Notes: generated from the letters alone by a model not told the origin. 64,000 bases of DNA from Pseudoroseicyclus tamaricis (GCF_012070395.1 NZ_JAAFYS010000001.1:536001-600000); one strand, 5' to 3'; positions 44,299 through 53,878 are shown, counted from the first letter of the stretch. Numbers and translations: made by a program.

Positions 44299-44772
44299 TG
44301 GTTCGTCGACGTCGCGATCAACTCCACCGCCCATGCGGGGATCATCGTCGACGGCGTGCATGTCGCCGACGAGATGGTCGCCCTCGCCCTGCGTGCCCGC
44401 CCGGTGGCGGACCGGACGTTCCGCGTCTCCGGCGCCATGCCCGCCATCGGCGGACCGGAGCGCTTCTCCCTCTACGGTGCGGAGATCCGCGTGCAGGAGG
44501 GGCAACTGGTCAACCTCGAGGGCTCTCTCGCCGGCGCCCATGTCACTATCGCCGAGAGCCTCGCCCGGCTGATCGGCGTGATCGGGCTGGCGCCCGAGGC
44601 GGCGCTGCGCATGGCGGTGACCATCCCGGCGGAGCTGATCGGCCAGCCGGCCCTCGCCCGGCCGGAGGGGCGGCCGGCGGACGAGGCGCTGGTGCTCGGC
44701 GACGGCTGGCACGCCACCGGACACCTGGGTGAGATTGCCGCAGATACCGCCCCCAGCGCCGCGGGGCGATGA
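44299..44772 (+). pseudogene. Remnant of N-acetylglucosamine-6-phosphate deacetylase (nagA)
   Basis: Only the C-terminal part of a NagA-like protein is readable: DGVHVADEMVALALRARP, GPERFSLYGAEIRVQEGQ, LEGSLAGAHVTIAESL and LAPEAALRMAVTIPAELIG. The N-terminal half with the metal-binding His residues is missing, because sequence upstream is GH13 in antisense. The catalytic Asp of the usual TDAM motif is replaced (VSGAM). The stop overlaps the PPTase ATG by 4 bp. A nonfunctional relic is most likely, though a short expressed product cannot be excluded. Confidence 0.75.
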
Positions 44773-45665
44773 CAAGCCAGCCCCTTTGCCCTAAAACGCC
44801 GGGGGGAATGGGAAAAGAAATGCCACAAGACATGGCCGGAAGCGGCGCCATGGGCGCCAGGACGGATCTGCCGGGCTGGGAGCCCTACGGCCGCGAGCCT
44901 CTGCCCCCGGGCGAGGACGCGGCCAATGGCGCTGGCCCCGCCGGCCGCAGCGGCGGCGTCCTGCCGGCCGACATCGCCGGTGACGAGAGCGAGTCTGTCG
45001 GTGGCGTCTGCGTGCAGGAGCTGGAGGAGGTCCTCTCCTCCCTCGCCCCGCCCTGGGCCGCTGTCGCCGCCGTCCCCATCGCCGCCGCCGAGCCTCTGCT
45101 GCCCGAGGAGACGAGCTTCGTCGCCCGCGCCGTCGCCTCGCGGCGGGCGGAGTTTGGCGCCGGGCGCACCGCGGCGCGCAAGGCGATGGCGCGGCTCGGC
45201 GTCGGCCCCTTCTCCATCCCCGTCGGCCGGCACCGCGCGCCCGTCTGGCCCGTGGGCATCATCGGATCGATCACCCATGCCGAGGGTTGGGCCGCCGCCA
45301 TCGTGGGCCCCGCCGCCCCCGGCCGGGCGCTGGGCCTCGATATCGAGCGGAACGGGCGGGTGACGGAGGAGATCGCCGAGACGATCCGCGCCGCGGGGGA
45401 GGGGATGCGCCCCGAGGAGGCGGCGAGCCTCGTCCCCACGGGGCTCGAGCCCGACACGCTGCGCTTCGCCGCCAAGGAGGCCGCCTTCAAGGCCTACTGG
45501 CCCGTCAACCGCCACTTCGTCGGCTTCTCCGACGCGCGGGTGACCTTCGCGCCGCCCCGCATCATGCTCTCCCTCGGCGCCATGCCGCTGCACGGCGCGC
45601 GGGCGCTGCCCTTCGCCCATGCCCGCGTCGGCACGCTGGCCGTGGCGCTGGTGGGGATCGGCTAG
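44769..45665 (+). CDS. EntD-like 4'-phosphopantetheinyl transferase
   Basis: A protein of up to 298 aa. Core motifs are WPVGIIGSITHAEGWAAAIV, ALGLDIERNGRV (metal-binding Asp/Glu) and FAAKEAAFKAYWP (KEA motif), which transfer phosphopantetheine from CoA to carrier proteins. The first 75 residues are low-complexity and unlike the family; internal ATGs at 44808, 44820, 44832 and 44850 are possible starts. No NRPS/PKS is in the window, so the carrier partner is elsewhere. Its stop shares CTAG with the converging ydeP-like gene. Confidence 0.85.
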   Translation: MTSQPLCPKTPGGMGKEMPQDMAGSGAMGARTDLPGWEPYGREPLPPGEDAANGAGPAGRSGGVLPADIAGDESESVGGVCVQELEEVLSSLAPPWAAVAAVPIAAAEPLLPEETSFVARAVASRRAEFGAGRTAARKAMARLGVGPFSIPVGRHRAPVWPVGIIGSITHAEGWAAAIVGPAAPGRALGLDIERNGRVTEEIAETIRAAGEGMRPEEAASLVPTGLEPDTLRFAAKEAAFKAYWPVNRHFVGFSDARVTFAPPRIMLSLGAMPLHGARALPFAHARVGTLAVALVGIG

Positions 45666-47974
45666 ACCTCCAGCCGCACCGGCGTGCCCTTGTAGGCCGG
45701 CGTTTGCGAGTTCTTCTCGTGGTAGCTCAGCGGCACCAGCGGGTTCAGCTCCGGGTAGTAGCCGGCGACACAGCCCGGCGGCAGGTCGTAGGGCGTCACC
45801 GCCAGCCCCTCCACCCGCCGGATCACGCCGTCGTCCAGCGCGCAGACGAGCGCCACCCGCTGCCCCTCGGTGAGGCCGAGCCGCTCGATCTCGTCCTGGT
45901 TGAGAAGCAGCACCATCCGGTCGCCCTTCAGCCCGCGCAGCCGGTCGGAATAGCCGTAGATCGTGGTGTTGAACTGATCGTTCGAGCGCAGGGTGATCAG
46001 CGTCATCCGCTCGTCGCCGGTGGTGTTCTCCCCCAGCGCGGAGAGCATCGTCGGCGCCGTGAAGGTCGCCTTGCCGGTCTCGGTGTTCCACTTGCGCTCG
46101 CGCGCCGCGTTGCCCCGGTAGAAGCCGCCGGGTGTGAAGAGGCGATCGTTGAAGTCGTGGAAGGCCTCGGGGAAGGTCTCGGCGATCAGGTCGCGCACCA
46201 GCCCGTAATCGGCCGTCCACTCGTCCCACCGCAGGCGCGGGCTCTCCGGCAGCGTCTCCTTCGCGATCCCCGCCACGATGGCCAGCTCGGAGCGCAGATG
46301 CTCCGACGGCGGCGTGCCGTGGCCGATGGAGCCGTAGATGTGGCTGAGGCTGTCCTCCATGGAGACGGCCTGCGGCCCGCTCGCCTGGATATCCTCGTCC
46401 GTCCGCCCGAGGCAGGGCAGGAGATAGGAGACCTCGCCGGGCACGAGGTGCGAGCGATTGAGCTTGGTGGCGATGGAGACGGAGAGGCGTAGCGTCGGGA
46501 AGGCGCCCTCCATCCGCTCCCTGTCGGGCAGGGCCCGCACAAGGTTGCCGCCGAGGGAAATCAGCGCCTTCACCTTGCCATCGAGGATACCCTGGCTGGC
46601 GGCGACGACGTTCATCCCCTCCTCGGTCGGCACGTCGATGCCGAAGAGCTCTTCGAGCTTCTCCGCCGGCATGTGCTTGGGCTTCTCGCCGATGCCCACC
46701 GTCCTCTGGCCCTGCACGTTGGAATGCCCGCGCACGGGGGAGATGCCGGCACCGCGCCGGCCGATGTTGCCGCGCAGCAGAAGCAGGTTCACGAGCATCC
46801 CGAGGTTCAGCCAGCCGTTCACGTGCTGCGTCAGGCCCATCCCGTAGATGCCGATGACGTTCCTGGCGGAGAGGTACACCTCCGCCGCGTCCTCGATCAT
46901 CGCCCGCGTCAGCCCCGACTCGCGCTCGATCTCCTCCCACGGCGCCGCCTCGACGGCGGCCTGCATCTCCTCCAGCCCCTCCGTGTGCTCGGCGATGAAG
47001 GCGTGATCGAGCACCTCGCCGGGCCGCTCCGCCTCCGCCGCGAAGATGCGCTTCATCATGCCCGCGAGGACAGCGACGTCCCCCCCGGGGCGGACCTGGT
47101 AGAACGCCTCGGAGATCTTCGTCGTCGGCCCCACCGTCATCTGCTTGGCGTTCTGCGGGCTGGCGAATTCGATCAGCCCGCGCTCGCGCACCGGGTTGAA
47201 GGTGACGATCCGGCAGCCTCGCTCCACCGCCGCCTGCAGCTGGTGCAGGAAGCGCGGCGAGTTGGAGCCGGTGTTCTGGCCGAAGAAGAAGATGGCGTCG
47301 CAATGCTCGAAATCGTCGAGCGTGCAGGTGCCGACGGGCACGCCGATGGTGCTGGCGAGGTTCACCGAGGTCGTCTCGTGGCACATGTTGCTGCTCTGCG
47401 GCAGGTTCATGTGCCCGAAGGCACGCGCGAAGAGGGCGTAGAGGTACGACGTCTCCAGCCCCGCATGGCCGGAGGAGTAGAAGACGCTCGCCTCCGGCCC
47501 GATCTCCGTCAGCTCGCGCCCAATCTCGGCATAGGCCTCGGGCCACGTCGTCTCCTCCCAGTGCCCCGTGGCGTGGTTGAATCGCATCGGGTGGGTCAGG
47601 CGGCCGGCGGCCTCGAGATCATGATCGGGCCATGTCTTCAGCTCCTCGGCGGAGTGTTTGGCGAAGAACTCCGGCCCGACGCGCTTGCGCGTCATCTCCC
47701 AGACGGTGGCCTTGGCGCCGTTCTCGCAGAATTCGAAGAGGTGGGGCTGCGCGGGCTTGGCCCAGGCGCAGGAGGTGCACATGACCCCCTTGGTCTTGTT
47801 CTGACGCCAGAGCGTTCGCAGCGCATCGGGCGACGGCTGCGCTTCCCCCAGTGCCTTGGCGATCCCCTCCAGCGAGCCCCAGCCCCCGGTGGGGCCGCCA
47901 TATTCCGGGGTGCCCGCGTCATGGCCGACGGGAGAATGGCGGGGGGCAGGGGTGCGGGGAAGATCGTCGGCCAT
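45662..47974 (-). CDS. FdhF/YdeP family molybdopterin oxidoreductase
   Basis: A 770-aa protein with GVMCTSCAWAKPAQPH near residues 63-78, SSGHAGLETSYLYALFAR, FFFGQNTGSNSPRFLHQL and a C-terminal molydopterin-dinucleotide domain (LITLRSNDQFNTTIYGYSDRL). This matches the YdeP group of formate-dehydrogenase-like proteins. YdeP is linked to acid resistance in E. coli, but its reaction is unclear. No FdhD or other partner gene is adjacent. It ends on the same CTAG as the converging PPTase gene, and attL lies about 140 bp upstream of its start. Confidence 0.9.
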   Translation of the reverse strand: MADDLPRTPAPRHSPVGHDAGTPEYGGPTGGWGSLEGIAKALGEAQPSPDALRTLWRQNKTKGVMCTSCAWAKPAQPHLFEFCENGAKATVWEMTRKRVGPEFFAKHSAEELKTWPDHDLEAAGRLTHPMRFNHATGHWEETTWPEAYAEIGRELTEIGPEASVFYSSGHAGLETSYLYALFARAFGHMNLPQSSNMCHETTSVNLASTIGVPVGTCTLDDFEHCDAIFFFGQNTGSNSPRFLHQLQAAVERGCRIVTFNPVRERGLIEFASPQNAKQMTVGPTTKISEAFYQVRPGGDVAVLAGMMKRIFAAEAERPGEVLDHAFIAEHTEGLEEMQAAVEAAPWEEIERESGLTRAMIEDAAEVYLSARNVIGIYGMGLTQHVNGWLNLGMLVNLLLLRGNIGRRGAGISPVRGHSNVQGQRTVGIGEKPKHMPAEKLEELFGIDVPTEEGMNVVAASQGILDGKVKALISLGGNLVRALPDRERMEGAFPTLRLSVSIATKLNRSHLVPGEVSYLLPCLGRTDEDIQASGPQAVSMEDSLSHIYGSIGHGTPPSEHLRSELAIVAGIAKETLPESPRLRWDEWTADYGLVRDLIAETFPEAFHDFNDRLFTPGGFYRGNAARERKWNTETGKATFTAPTMLSALGENTTGDERMTLITLRSNDQFNTTIYGYSDRLRGLKGDRMVLLLNQDEIERLGLTEGQRVALVCALDDGVIRRVEGLAVTPYDLPPGCVAGYYPELNPLVPLSYHEKNSQTPAYKGTPVRLEV

Positions 47975-48113
47975 GGGGCAGCTCCGTCGGAAGGGGACGG
48001 AGCATCAACGGGAGCGGGAGGGTTCTGTTCCGGCGGCCGAGAGAACGTGATGGCGCGAGCCGCGCAGCGAGTGCTGCGGATGGGGTGTGGGAGCGATTGT
48101 CAGGGGAAAACCA

Positions 48114-48131
48114 GTGGCAGCCCGTAGGGGA
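48114..48131. repeat. attL: 18-bp copy of the tRNA-Glu 3' end
   Basis: GTGGCAGCCCGTAGGGGA matches 59408-59425 exactly and matches the tRNA-Glu 3' end on the minus strand. Flanking similarity continues weakly to the right (TTC versus ATC). In the excised circle the sequence to its right (48132-48162) would follow the integrase gene. Confidence 0.85.
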
Positions 48132-48170
48132 TTCACACGTGCGCAGAAAGCCCAAGAAATAAGGGGCGAG

Positions 48171-48235
48171 GTGTCCCACGCTGCCCGCCAAGTCGGCCTA
48201 TGGGAAACAACGGCTTAGCGGCAGCGTGTCCCACG
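48171..48235. repeat. Two GTGTCCCACG decamers near attL
   Basis: GTGTCCCACG at 48171-48180 and 48226-48235, same orientation, 40 and 95 bp inside attL. Two more copies lie near attR. The word AAACAACGG at 48205-48213 also recurs near attR (59386-59394). The rest of 48132-48383 holds no supported gene apart from the orphan integrase tail at 48132-48162. These are likely integrase arm sites. Confidence 0.55.
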
Positions 48236-48383
48236 GTCTCTGCAAGGCAAGGACTGCTTCTCTGCCCGCCGGTTCCTTCTCCAGCTTAGGCCTGAGGGCG
48301 TCGAAGACGGCCGTGAAGTTGCACATAGGCCGCCATAAGCACCGCATTCGCGGCGGAAGCTCGCCGGTCGAAGAATACGAGAA

Positions 48384-51017
48384 TCAGCTGGTTTCTGACA
48401 CTGCGAGCTGAACCTCGAAAGCGTCTTTGAAGGCCTTTCGCCGCGTCGGTTCCGCACCGAAGAATGGCAGCCCCCGGATTTCGTGGGGCTCTGGCGCCGC
48501 AAGATCTCCACCATTGTCGGCATCCCAACCGATGGCCTCCAAGAACTTGCTCTTCCAAGCCTCGCTGTCCCAGCCTCGATCTCCCTTGGGTTCAATGAAA
48601 ACCTGCCGGCAGAGGGGAGCGCTCCCTTTTCGACGCATGAGCAGGATGTAGTCTGGCTCGGTTGCCCTGTCGCCGCCGATCTCGTGCAGCTTGATCATCT
48701 TCTCGTTGCGAATGACGAAAAACTCATCGAAGGCCTTGGCGATATCGCTCTGCATGCTGGCGATGAAGGCGACAAACTCCTTTTCCTCGCTTGTGCCATA
48801 GCAATCGTCGAAGACGTGCCAATCCGCGTTGGCCAGATTGACGCCGCGAGTCGACGCGACGTCGGACTCCTGCCAAGACTTCATCGTTTCTCCTGGAACG
48901 GAGAGCTTCAGGACACGATCCTTTAAGATTCCGGAGATGCGCTTCGGGAAGAACTCCTTCGACCCTTGGTGCGTAGCTTGTGCGCGACGCACATCGTTGG
49001 CAATGGCAGATAGAACCGCTCTGGCTACATGCAGCGCATCTGAGGGCGATAGACGGCTCAGTCGCTCCTGTGGGCCCCTAACAGTGATCTTGAGTTCTCC
49101 CAAGCCGTCGGCGTCAAGAAGGAACCTCCTAAGTGACTGGAGTTTCGGGAATGCCTGCCGAAGCTCGGCCAGTCTGAAGCTTTCGATCTCGTCACAAGCT
49201 CGACGCAGCACCGGATAGCCAATTTCGGAAAGTTTGAGCTCGTCCTCTGCTGCGGATGCGTCCAAAACTGGTCCCTTGGCGTCACCCTCGGCGTCAAACG
49301 CCCCTGTCTCCATGGCTCGCCCGGAATAGCCAGAGGGCAGATCAACGAAGAACGTGCGTTCGGAGAGAACGTCGCTCACACTTCGCGTCGCCTTGTCGAC
49401 CGGCACGCGCTTGTTCGCCCAAAGGCAGTAGCCCTGAAATACTTCAGTGTCCTTGAAGCTTTGCTTCACCTTCAGCTCGACGACCTTTTCGCCTTCGGTC
49501 AACGCGCCTGTGATGACGAGGGCCTTCTTCAGGTCGGAGACGTATTTTAGCTCGTGGGTGCAATGATAATGCATCTGCTCCAGCAGTCGCAGCTGAGAGC
49601 CATGATCATCGTCATACTTGCGCAGCCCGGCAGGCTTCTCGTCATCCTCGGGGTCAGCGAATGGAAAGTAGCGTGCACCACGGCCTATCAGCTGTGCCTC
49701 GCGCATCGTCGTCTCGGACGGTTTCTTGCCAGAGCCCGCTTTCTCGCTCAGCCTCACCACGTCGAATAGGTTGAGAACGTCCCAGCCTTCATCCAGCTTG
49801 TTCACCGCGAAGATGCACCGGATCGGATTGCCAGGGTCCTCCAGGCTGTTCAGCAGGATCTGCTGTCTCCCGAGGTCGTCCGGTTCGTTCACGTTCGTCG
49901 TTCGCGCCTCGCTGAACTGCGATCGAAGAGCGAGAACCAAATTTTCGTAGGTGTCAGCCGGGGCAAGCGCATCGAAGGCGTTGATCAGTGTTTGATCAAC
50001 CGGATCGGCTCCTGTGGCTGACGTGTAGAGCTCTTGCAAGCGATCAGCTTGCAGATGATCAATCAAGTCTCGGAAGGTTTCCTGATTGACCTTCGACTCC
50101 TTTATGGTCGCTGACTTCATCAGCACCACCGGCTTCCAGTCTTCGCCCAGGAGATCTCGCGCAAGTGCACGCCGGTATTCGCTGAGCACGATGGCCTGGA
50201 GCATTCGGTCTTCGACAGAAACTTCAGCCTGTCGCAGCTCGATGTCTTTGGAATACCCGTCCGCCCGGAAGGAACGGAGGGGGTAATCGATGATCATCTT
50301 GTCGGAATACTTGGCTGCGATGCCGGAGTGGTCCATGTCCACAGTGGCACTGAACTCCAGCAGGACGTTCTCCGGGTGCTGGCGAAGGACCTTGCGGACC
50401 GTATGCTCCCAGCTCTTCTCTTCCTCTTCCTCGGTCTGGGTCAGTCGGCTCTTCGTCAAGGCGTTGATGTGGTGAGCTTCGTCGGAGATCATGACGACCC
50501 GGCGCTCTTCGAAATCCTCGAATGTCAGGCCGTTTTCCTTGGGGTTGTTCAGGACCGTGTGCAGTCCCTGGATCGTTGTAAAGACGATATTGATCGCATC
50601 CGGAACGGCGGCGTCGAAGTTGGTCACATCCTGCACAGGAATGTTGTCATCACCCATTCGCACAGCCGGTGCGAAGAGATACTTGCTGGAAGCCGAGTTG
50701 ATGAAATTCGCCTTCGTCTTCTCGACGATCTGGGACGAATTCACGAAGAAGAGGAAGTTGCGATAGCCTTGCGTCCAGAGGTGTAGCATGGCGGAGGCCA
50801 TGATGACTGTCTTCCCGGAACCGGTCGCCATGTGAAACAGAAGGTGCTCCGGCCCTGTGCGTTCGCGTGACATCTTCCATACGAAGCGCGAGATCGCCTG
50901 TCGCTGATACGGACGCAGGCCAATACCTGGTGAAAGGTTGTCGGCGACATGGCTCGGAACGTCGACCTCGAGCATTCCGTCCTTCTCGTATTCGGCCAGC
51001 TTCTCATGGAGGATCAT
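48384..51017 (-). CDS. res: Type III restriction enzyme, Res subunit
   Basis: An 877-aa SF2 helicase-nuclease. Walker A MATGSGKT lies at residues 63-70, DEAH at 179-182, EFSATVD is motif III, and LIGRGARYF is motif VI. The C-terminal PD-(D/E)xK nuclease reads EPDYILL... FIEPKGD. It cleaves DNA with Mod when two unmethylated sites meet head to head (family knowledge). Its ATG overlaps the mod stop by 4 bp. Its GC content is well below the chromosomal flanks, consistent with acquisition. Confidence 0.93.
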   Translation of the reverse strand: MILHEKLAEYEKDGMLEVDVPSHVADNLSPGIGLRPYQRQAISRFVWKMSRERTGPEHLLFHMATGSGKTVIMASAMLHLWTQGYRNFLFFVNSSQIVEKTKANFINSASSKYLFAPAVRMGDDNIPVQDVTNFDAAVPDAINIVFTTIQGLHTVLNNPKENGLTFEDFEERRVVMISDEAHHINALTKSRLTQTEEEEEKSWEHTVRKVLRQHPENVLLEFSATVDMDHSGIAAKYSDKMIIDYPLRSFRADGYSKDIELRQAEVSVEDRMLQAIVLSEYRRALARDLLGEDWKPVVLMKSATIKESKVNQETFRDLIDHLQADRLQELYTSATGADPVDQTLINAFDALAPADTYENLVLALRSQFSEARTTNVNEPDDLGRQQILLNSLEDPGNPIRCIFAVNKLDEGWDVLNLFDVVRLSEKAGSGKKPSETTMREAQLIGRGARYFPFADPEDDEKPAGLRKYDDDHGSQLRLLEQMHYHCTHELKYVSDLKKALVITGALTEGEKVVELKVKQSFKDTEVFQGYCLWANKRVPVDKATRSVSDVLSERTFFVDLPSGYSGRAMETGAFDAEGDAKGPVLDASAAEDELKLSEIGYPVLRRACDEIESFRLAELRQAFPKLQSLRRFLLDADGLGELKITVRGPQERLSRLSPSDALHVARAVLSAIANDVRRAQATHQGSKEFFPKRISGILKDRVLKLSVPGETMKSWQESDVASTRGVNLANADWHVFDDCYGTSEEKEFVAFIASMQSDIAKAFDEFFVIRNEKMIKLHEIGGDRATEPDYILLMRRKGSAPLCRQVFIEPKGDRGWDSEAWKSKFLEAIGWDADNGGDLAAPEPHEIRGLPFFGAEPTRRKAFKDAFEVQLAVSETS

Positions 51018-52939
51018 TCAGCGGCCTCCGGCATGTTGTAGAAGGTGCGGGTTAGCTTGCGGTCGCGCTCGCTCAGGCCGTGCATCTCGTCGTCCATGTC
51101 GCCAACGTTGACGTAGAGATGGTCAGCGGCCACCGCCTCGCGCAGTGTGCGGCGCTTCACAGTCGGGGACAGTTCGGACCAGTCGGGCGATGTCAATCCG
51201 CCTGGCTCGATGTCATGTCGGAGGAAGGGGGCCCCCGTCAGCTCGTCACGCAAGCCGTCGAGTGCCTCGTCCTCCGCTGCGTCGAGCCTCGCGACGAAGT
51301 CCTGTCCCTCCGATGCAATTTCGGCATAGAGCAGTGCTCTCGAGTCATCTTCTTGATCTTCTGGTTCGGAGAGCACCTTCTTTACTCGTTCCAAGGTCGT
51401 TCCCCGGACGTAATCCATCTGCTCGACCAAAATAAAGCGGCGGTTCCCACCGAGCCGGCGATTCATTTCCACGGTAGCATGTCCTGTTGTGCCGCTTCCC
51501 GCAAAGAAGTCGAGTATGAGAGCAGAAGGACGATTAGCTGTAATCGCATGCAAACAATCGTAGACAGTCCAGAGCGACTTCGGAAAGCTGAAGGTGGTGT
51601 CTGGGACCATTTCGGCTAAGAGCTGCTTGCCATAGGCGTTCGAGTCGTATTTCGTGTCGGTCCAGACCGTCTTCACAGGTCGGTCGTTCTTTCCGATTTG
51701 AATGTCATACGTGTCGCCGGATTTTACCGGGCGGATGACGTCCATTATGTCTTTAATGCCCTCAATTGAGTAACGCCATTTCCTCTCAACGTCGTTTCGG
51801 TCGATAGGATAGATGTGGTGAACTCCGGCTTCGTCCACGAAATTGCGGGGGTGCTCATCATCGGGTGTCCGCTCTCCCACTCCGACAATCTTGCCATCCT
51901 TAACCAAAATTGGATAGAAACAGTTTTTCGCATGATGACGCTCAGATTCGCCGCCCCAGTTTCGGAGCGGAGACCAGTCAACTTCCTCCTCCGAGCAAGG
52001 TTGCCGATTTATCATTTTTTCTCCGCTCGGCAGAACGAATAGGGCAAACTCGTTTGTATAGGAAAAATTGGTCCCCTGCACTCCGCGAGGATTGTGAACA
52101 ACGGTTATGCAGTGAACGTCGTATCCGGTAAATATCTCTTCAACTAAGGCGCCAAGATAGAAAAGCTCATTTTCATCTATCGCGATTATCAATGCGCCAT
52201 CATGTTTCAGTAGCTTTTTTGAGGCCTCCAAGCGATTCTTCATGAACGTCAGCCATGTCGATCGCTTGAACCTGTTGTTGTAGCTGAAGGGATCTTCTGC
52301 CGATCCAGTATTATACGGAGGGTCGATGTAGATACAGTCCACAGCACCGGCAAAGCGATTTTGCAATGAATGCAGAGCGAGAAGGTTGTTGCCCTTGATG
52401 AGGAGGTTCTCATTGCCCGTGATTTCGTTCACCTCGGCCGGCTTACCTGCTGCCACGGCATCGGCATCCCAGCGCTCCCATCCCCGGATCGCCTTTGGTT
52501 CCTCCAGCCGGATTACCTCATCCGGGGCTACTATGCGGTTCACAAACCGCTCCGAGCCGCCGCGATCCTCGCGCGTCATACCTCCGGCCAGAACGCAATC
52601 CTTGTAGGGCCAGTCGAGAACCACCTCGCGACCCTTGCGGAGCGCCTCGCCGGCCACTGACAGCCCGATCTTGTTGCCGAAGGCGGTGAAGCTGTCAGGC
52701 AAGAAGTCTCGCATGGTCACGGTCTGCATGAACCGCACCTTGTCGAACACGAGCGTTCCTCCCACGTCCTCGAAGAAGGCTTCTCGGAGGCTGTCATTGC
52801 CTGCCAGCACGGCCAGAAGGTCCGGCTGCATGTTCAGCGCACGATCCTCAACACGCGATCGGATGAGTTCCCCGCTTTCATTCAGAAGGTCGGGGAGGCC
52901 AGCGAGGGCGACTTTCAGTTCGGTAAGCAGGGAGGTCAT
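51014..52939 (-). CDS. mod: Type III DNA methyltransferase, Mod subunit
   Basis: A 641-aa beta-class N6-adenine methyltransferase. DPPYNTG (DPPY at residues 206-209) precedes the AdoMet-binding LDFFAGSGTTGHA near residue 455, the order expected for Mod. The variable region between them is the target recognition domain and determines specificity, which cannot be read here. It methylates one strand of an asymmetric site and guides Res. Translation is coupled to res. Confidence 0.94.
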   Translation of the reverse strand: MTSLLTELKVALAGLPDLLNESGELIRSRVEDRALNMQPDLLAVLAGNDSLREAFFEDVGGTLVFDKVRFMQTVTMRDFLPDSFTAFGNKIGLSVAGEALRKGREVVLDWPYKDCVLAGGMTREDRGGSERFVNRIVAPDEVIRLEEPKAIRGWERWDADAVAAGKPAEVNEITGNENLLIKGNNLLALHSLQNRFAGAVDCIYIDPPYNTGSAEDPFSYNNRFKRSTWLTFMKNRLEASKKLLKHDGALIIAIDENELFYLGALVEEIFTGYDVHCITVVHNPRGVQGTNFSYTNEFALFVLPSGEKMINRQPCSEEEVDWSPLRNWGGESERHHAKNCFYPILVKDGKIVGVGERTPDDEHPRNFVDEAGVHHIYPIDRNDVERKWRYSIEGIKDIMDVIRPVKSGDTYDIQIGKNDRPVKTVWTDTKYDSNAYGKQLLAEMVPDTTFSFPKSLWTVYDCLHAITANRPSALILDFFAGSGTTGHATVEMNRRLGGNRRFILVEQMDYVRGTTLERVKKVLSEPEDQEDDSRALLYAEIASEGQDFVARLDAAEDEALDGLRDELTGAPFLRHDIEPGGLTSPDWSELSPTVKRRTLREAVAADHLYVNVGDMDDEMHGLSERDRKLTRTFYNMPEAAE

Positions 52940-53068
52940 CTCTGTCCTTTGGCGGGAATCTCAGTTTTTTCCGCAACATCGCGGAATCTCGACAGCTTCA
53001 CAACGACTTCGTCGCGACACGAACCAGAGCGTGCTTCCGGACTCGGACGTTCAAACCAATCTTCTTCC

Positions 53069-53115
53069 TACCGTCCCATGGTGGGGCGGTAATACCCGGT
53101 AAGATTGCTACCGGG
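53069..53115. promoter_or_regulatory. Two palindromes upstream of the KfrA-like gene
   Basis: First dyad: TACCGTCCC (53069-53077) against GGGGCGGTA (53083-53091), one mismatch. Second dyad: CCCGGTA (53095-53101) against TACCGGG (53109-53115), perfect. All four halves contain TACCG or its complement. KfrA-type proteins repress their own promoters by binding such dyads. The mod gene starts 130 bp away on the other side and could share control. Confidence 0.65.
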
Positions 53116-53141
53116 CATTACACCACGACCGGAGAGTAACC

Positions 53142-53837
53142 ATGTCGAAGCACGAGACTACCTTCAATCCCGCGGACGATATCAAGCCGGACCTGCTGCG
53201 CCGGACCGAGGCGGCGATCCTCGACTTCATGTCGAAGAACGACGGCAGGATGCCGACACAGCACGAGTTGAACGAGACGGTGAAGACCTCGTTCACTCGC
53301 CTCGGACCGGCGGCTCGAGCCGTCAAGGAACGTCTGCTGGCCACGCAGACGAAGCTCGCCAACATGCCGGAAATCCCCGAGGATCTTCGCCTCCTGCACG
53401 AGCAGATGCTAAAGGACCTATGGGCGCGGACACGGGACCTCCAGAACGGCGAGATTGTCGACCTGCGCCGGACACAGGCCGCCAAGGACGAGAGCCATCG
53501 CCAAGAAGTTCTGGAGATGCAAGAAGTAGTGGCATTTCTTGAGGCGGCCCGTGATCGGGAGACGGCGAGGGCGGATGCCGCCGAGGCCGAGGGCGCCGAG
53601 CTTCGTGACCAGCTCAAGGCGACGACGACAGAACTTGCCGCGGCCGATGCCCGACTGGCAGAGCGCGATGCCATTTTCGCGATGCTCGCCCCGAAGCCAA
53701 AGCCTGAAGATAAGCCGGATGAGGAGGCCAACACCCGGAAAGGCGCGCGGCGGTCTCGTCTCGCGGAAGGGCCCGAAACTGGCGATCTCCCCATGGAGAC
53801 GGCTGCGACCAAAGCCTCCGGTGGCGGCGAAGGATGA
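53142..53837 (+). CDS. KfrA-like DNA-binding coiled-coil protein
   Basis: A 231-aa protein. The first 85 residues match the KfrA N-terminal DNA-binding region (ILDFMSKNDGRMPTQHELNE... AARAVKERL). Residues about 95-195 form a long Ala/Glu/Arg-rich coiled coil, and the tail is Lys/Glu/Pro-rich. KfrA proteins act in plasmid partition and autoregulation; in an integrative element it may keep the circular form stable or set expression. GGAGAG precedes the ATG. The two upstream dyads fit autorepression. Confidence 0.82.
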   Translation: MSKHETTFNPADDIKPDLLRRTEAAILDFMSKNDGRMPTQHELNETVKTSFTRLGPAARAVKERLLATQTKLANMPEIPEDLRLLHEQMLKDLWARTRDLQNGEIVDLRRTQAAKDESHRQEVLEMQEVVAFLEAARDRETARADAAEAEGAELRDQLKATTTELAAADARLAERDAIFAMLAPKPKPEDKPDEEANTRKGARRSRLAEGPETGDLPMETAATKASGGGEG

Positions 53838-53878
53838 GAGGCTGCCGCGGCAGCGGTCCTGCCGCAGAGGATGTTGCC

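Noticed and set aside
44472-47546. A 1024-codon minus-strand frame overlapping ydeP and the PPTase gene
   Set aside because: Frame-shifted copy of ydeP continuing as antisense to the PPTase gene; the 770-aa YdeP frame has all family motifs.
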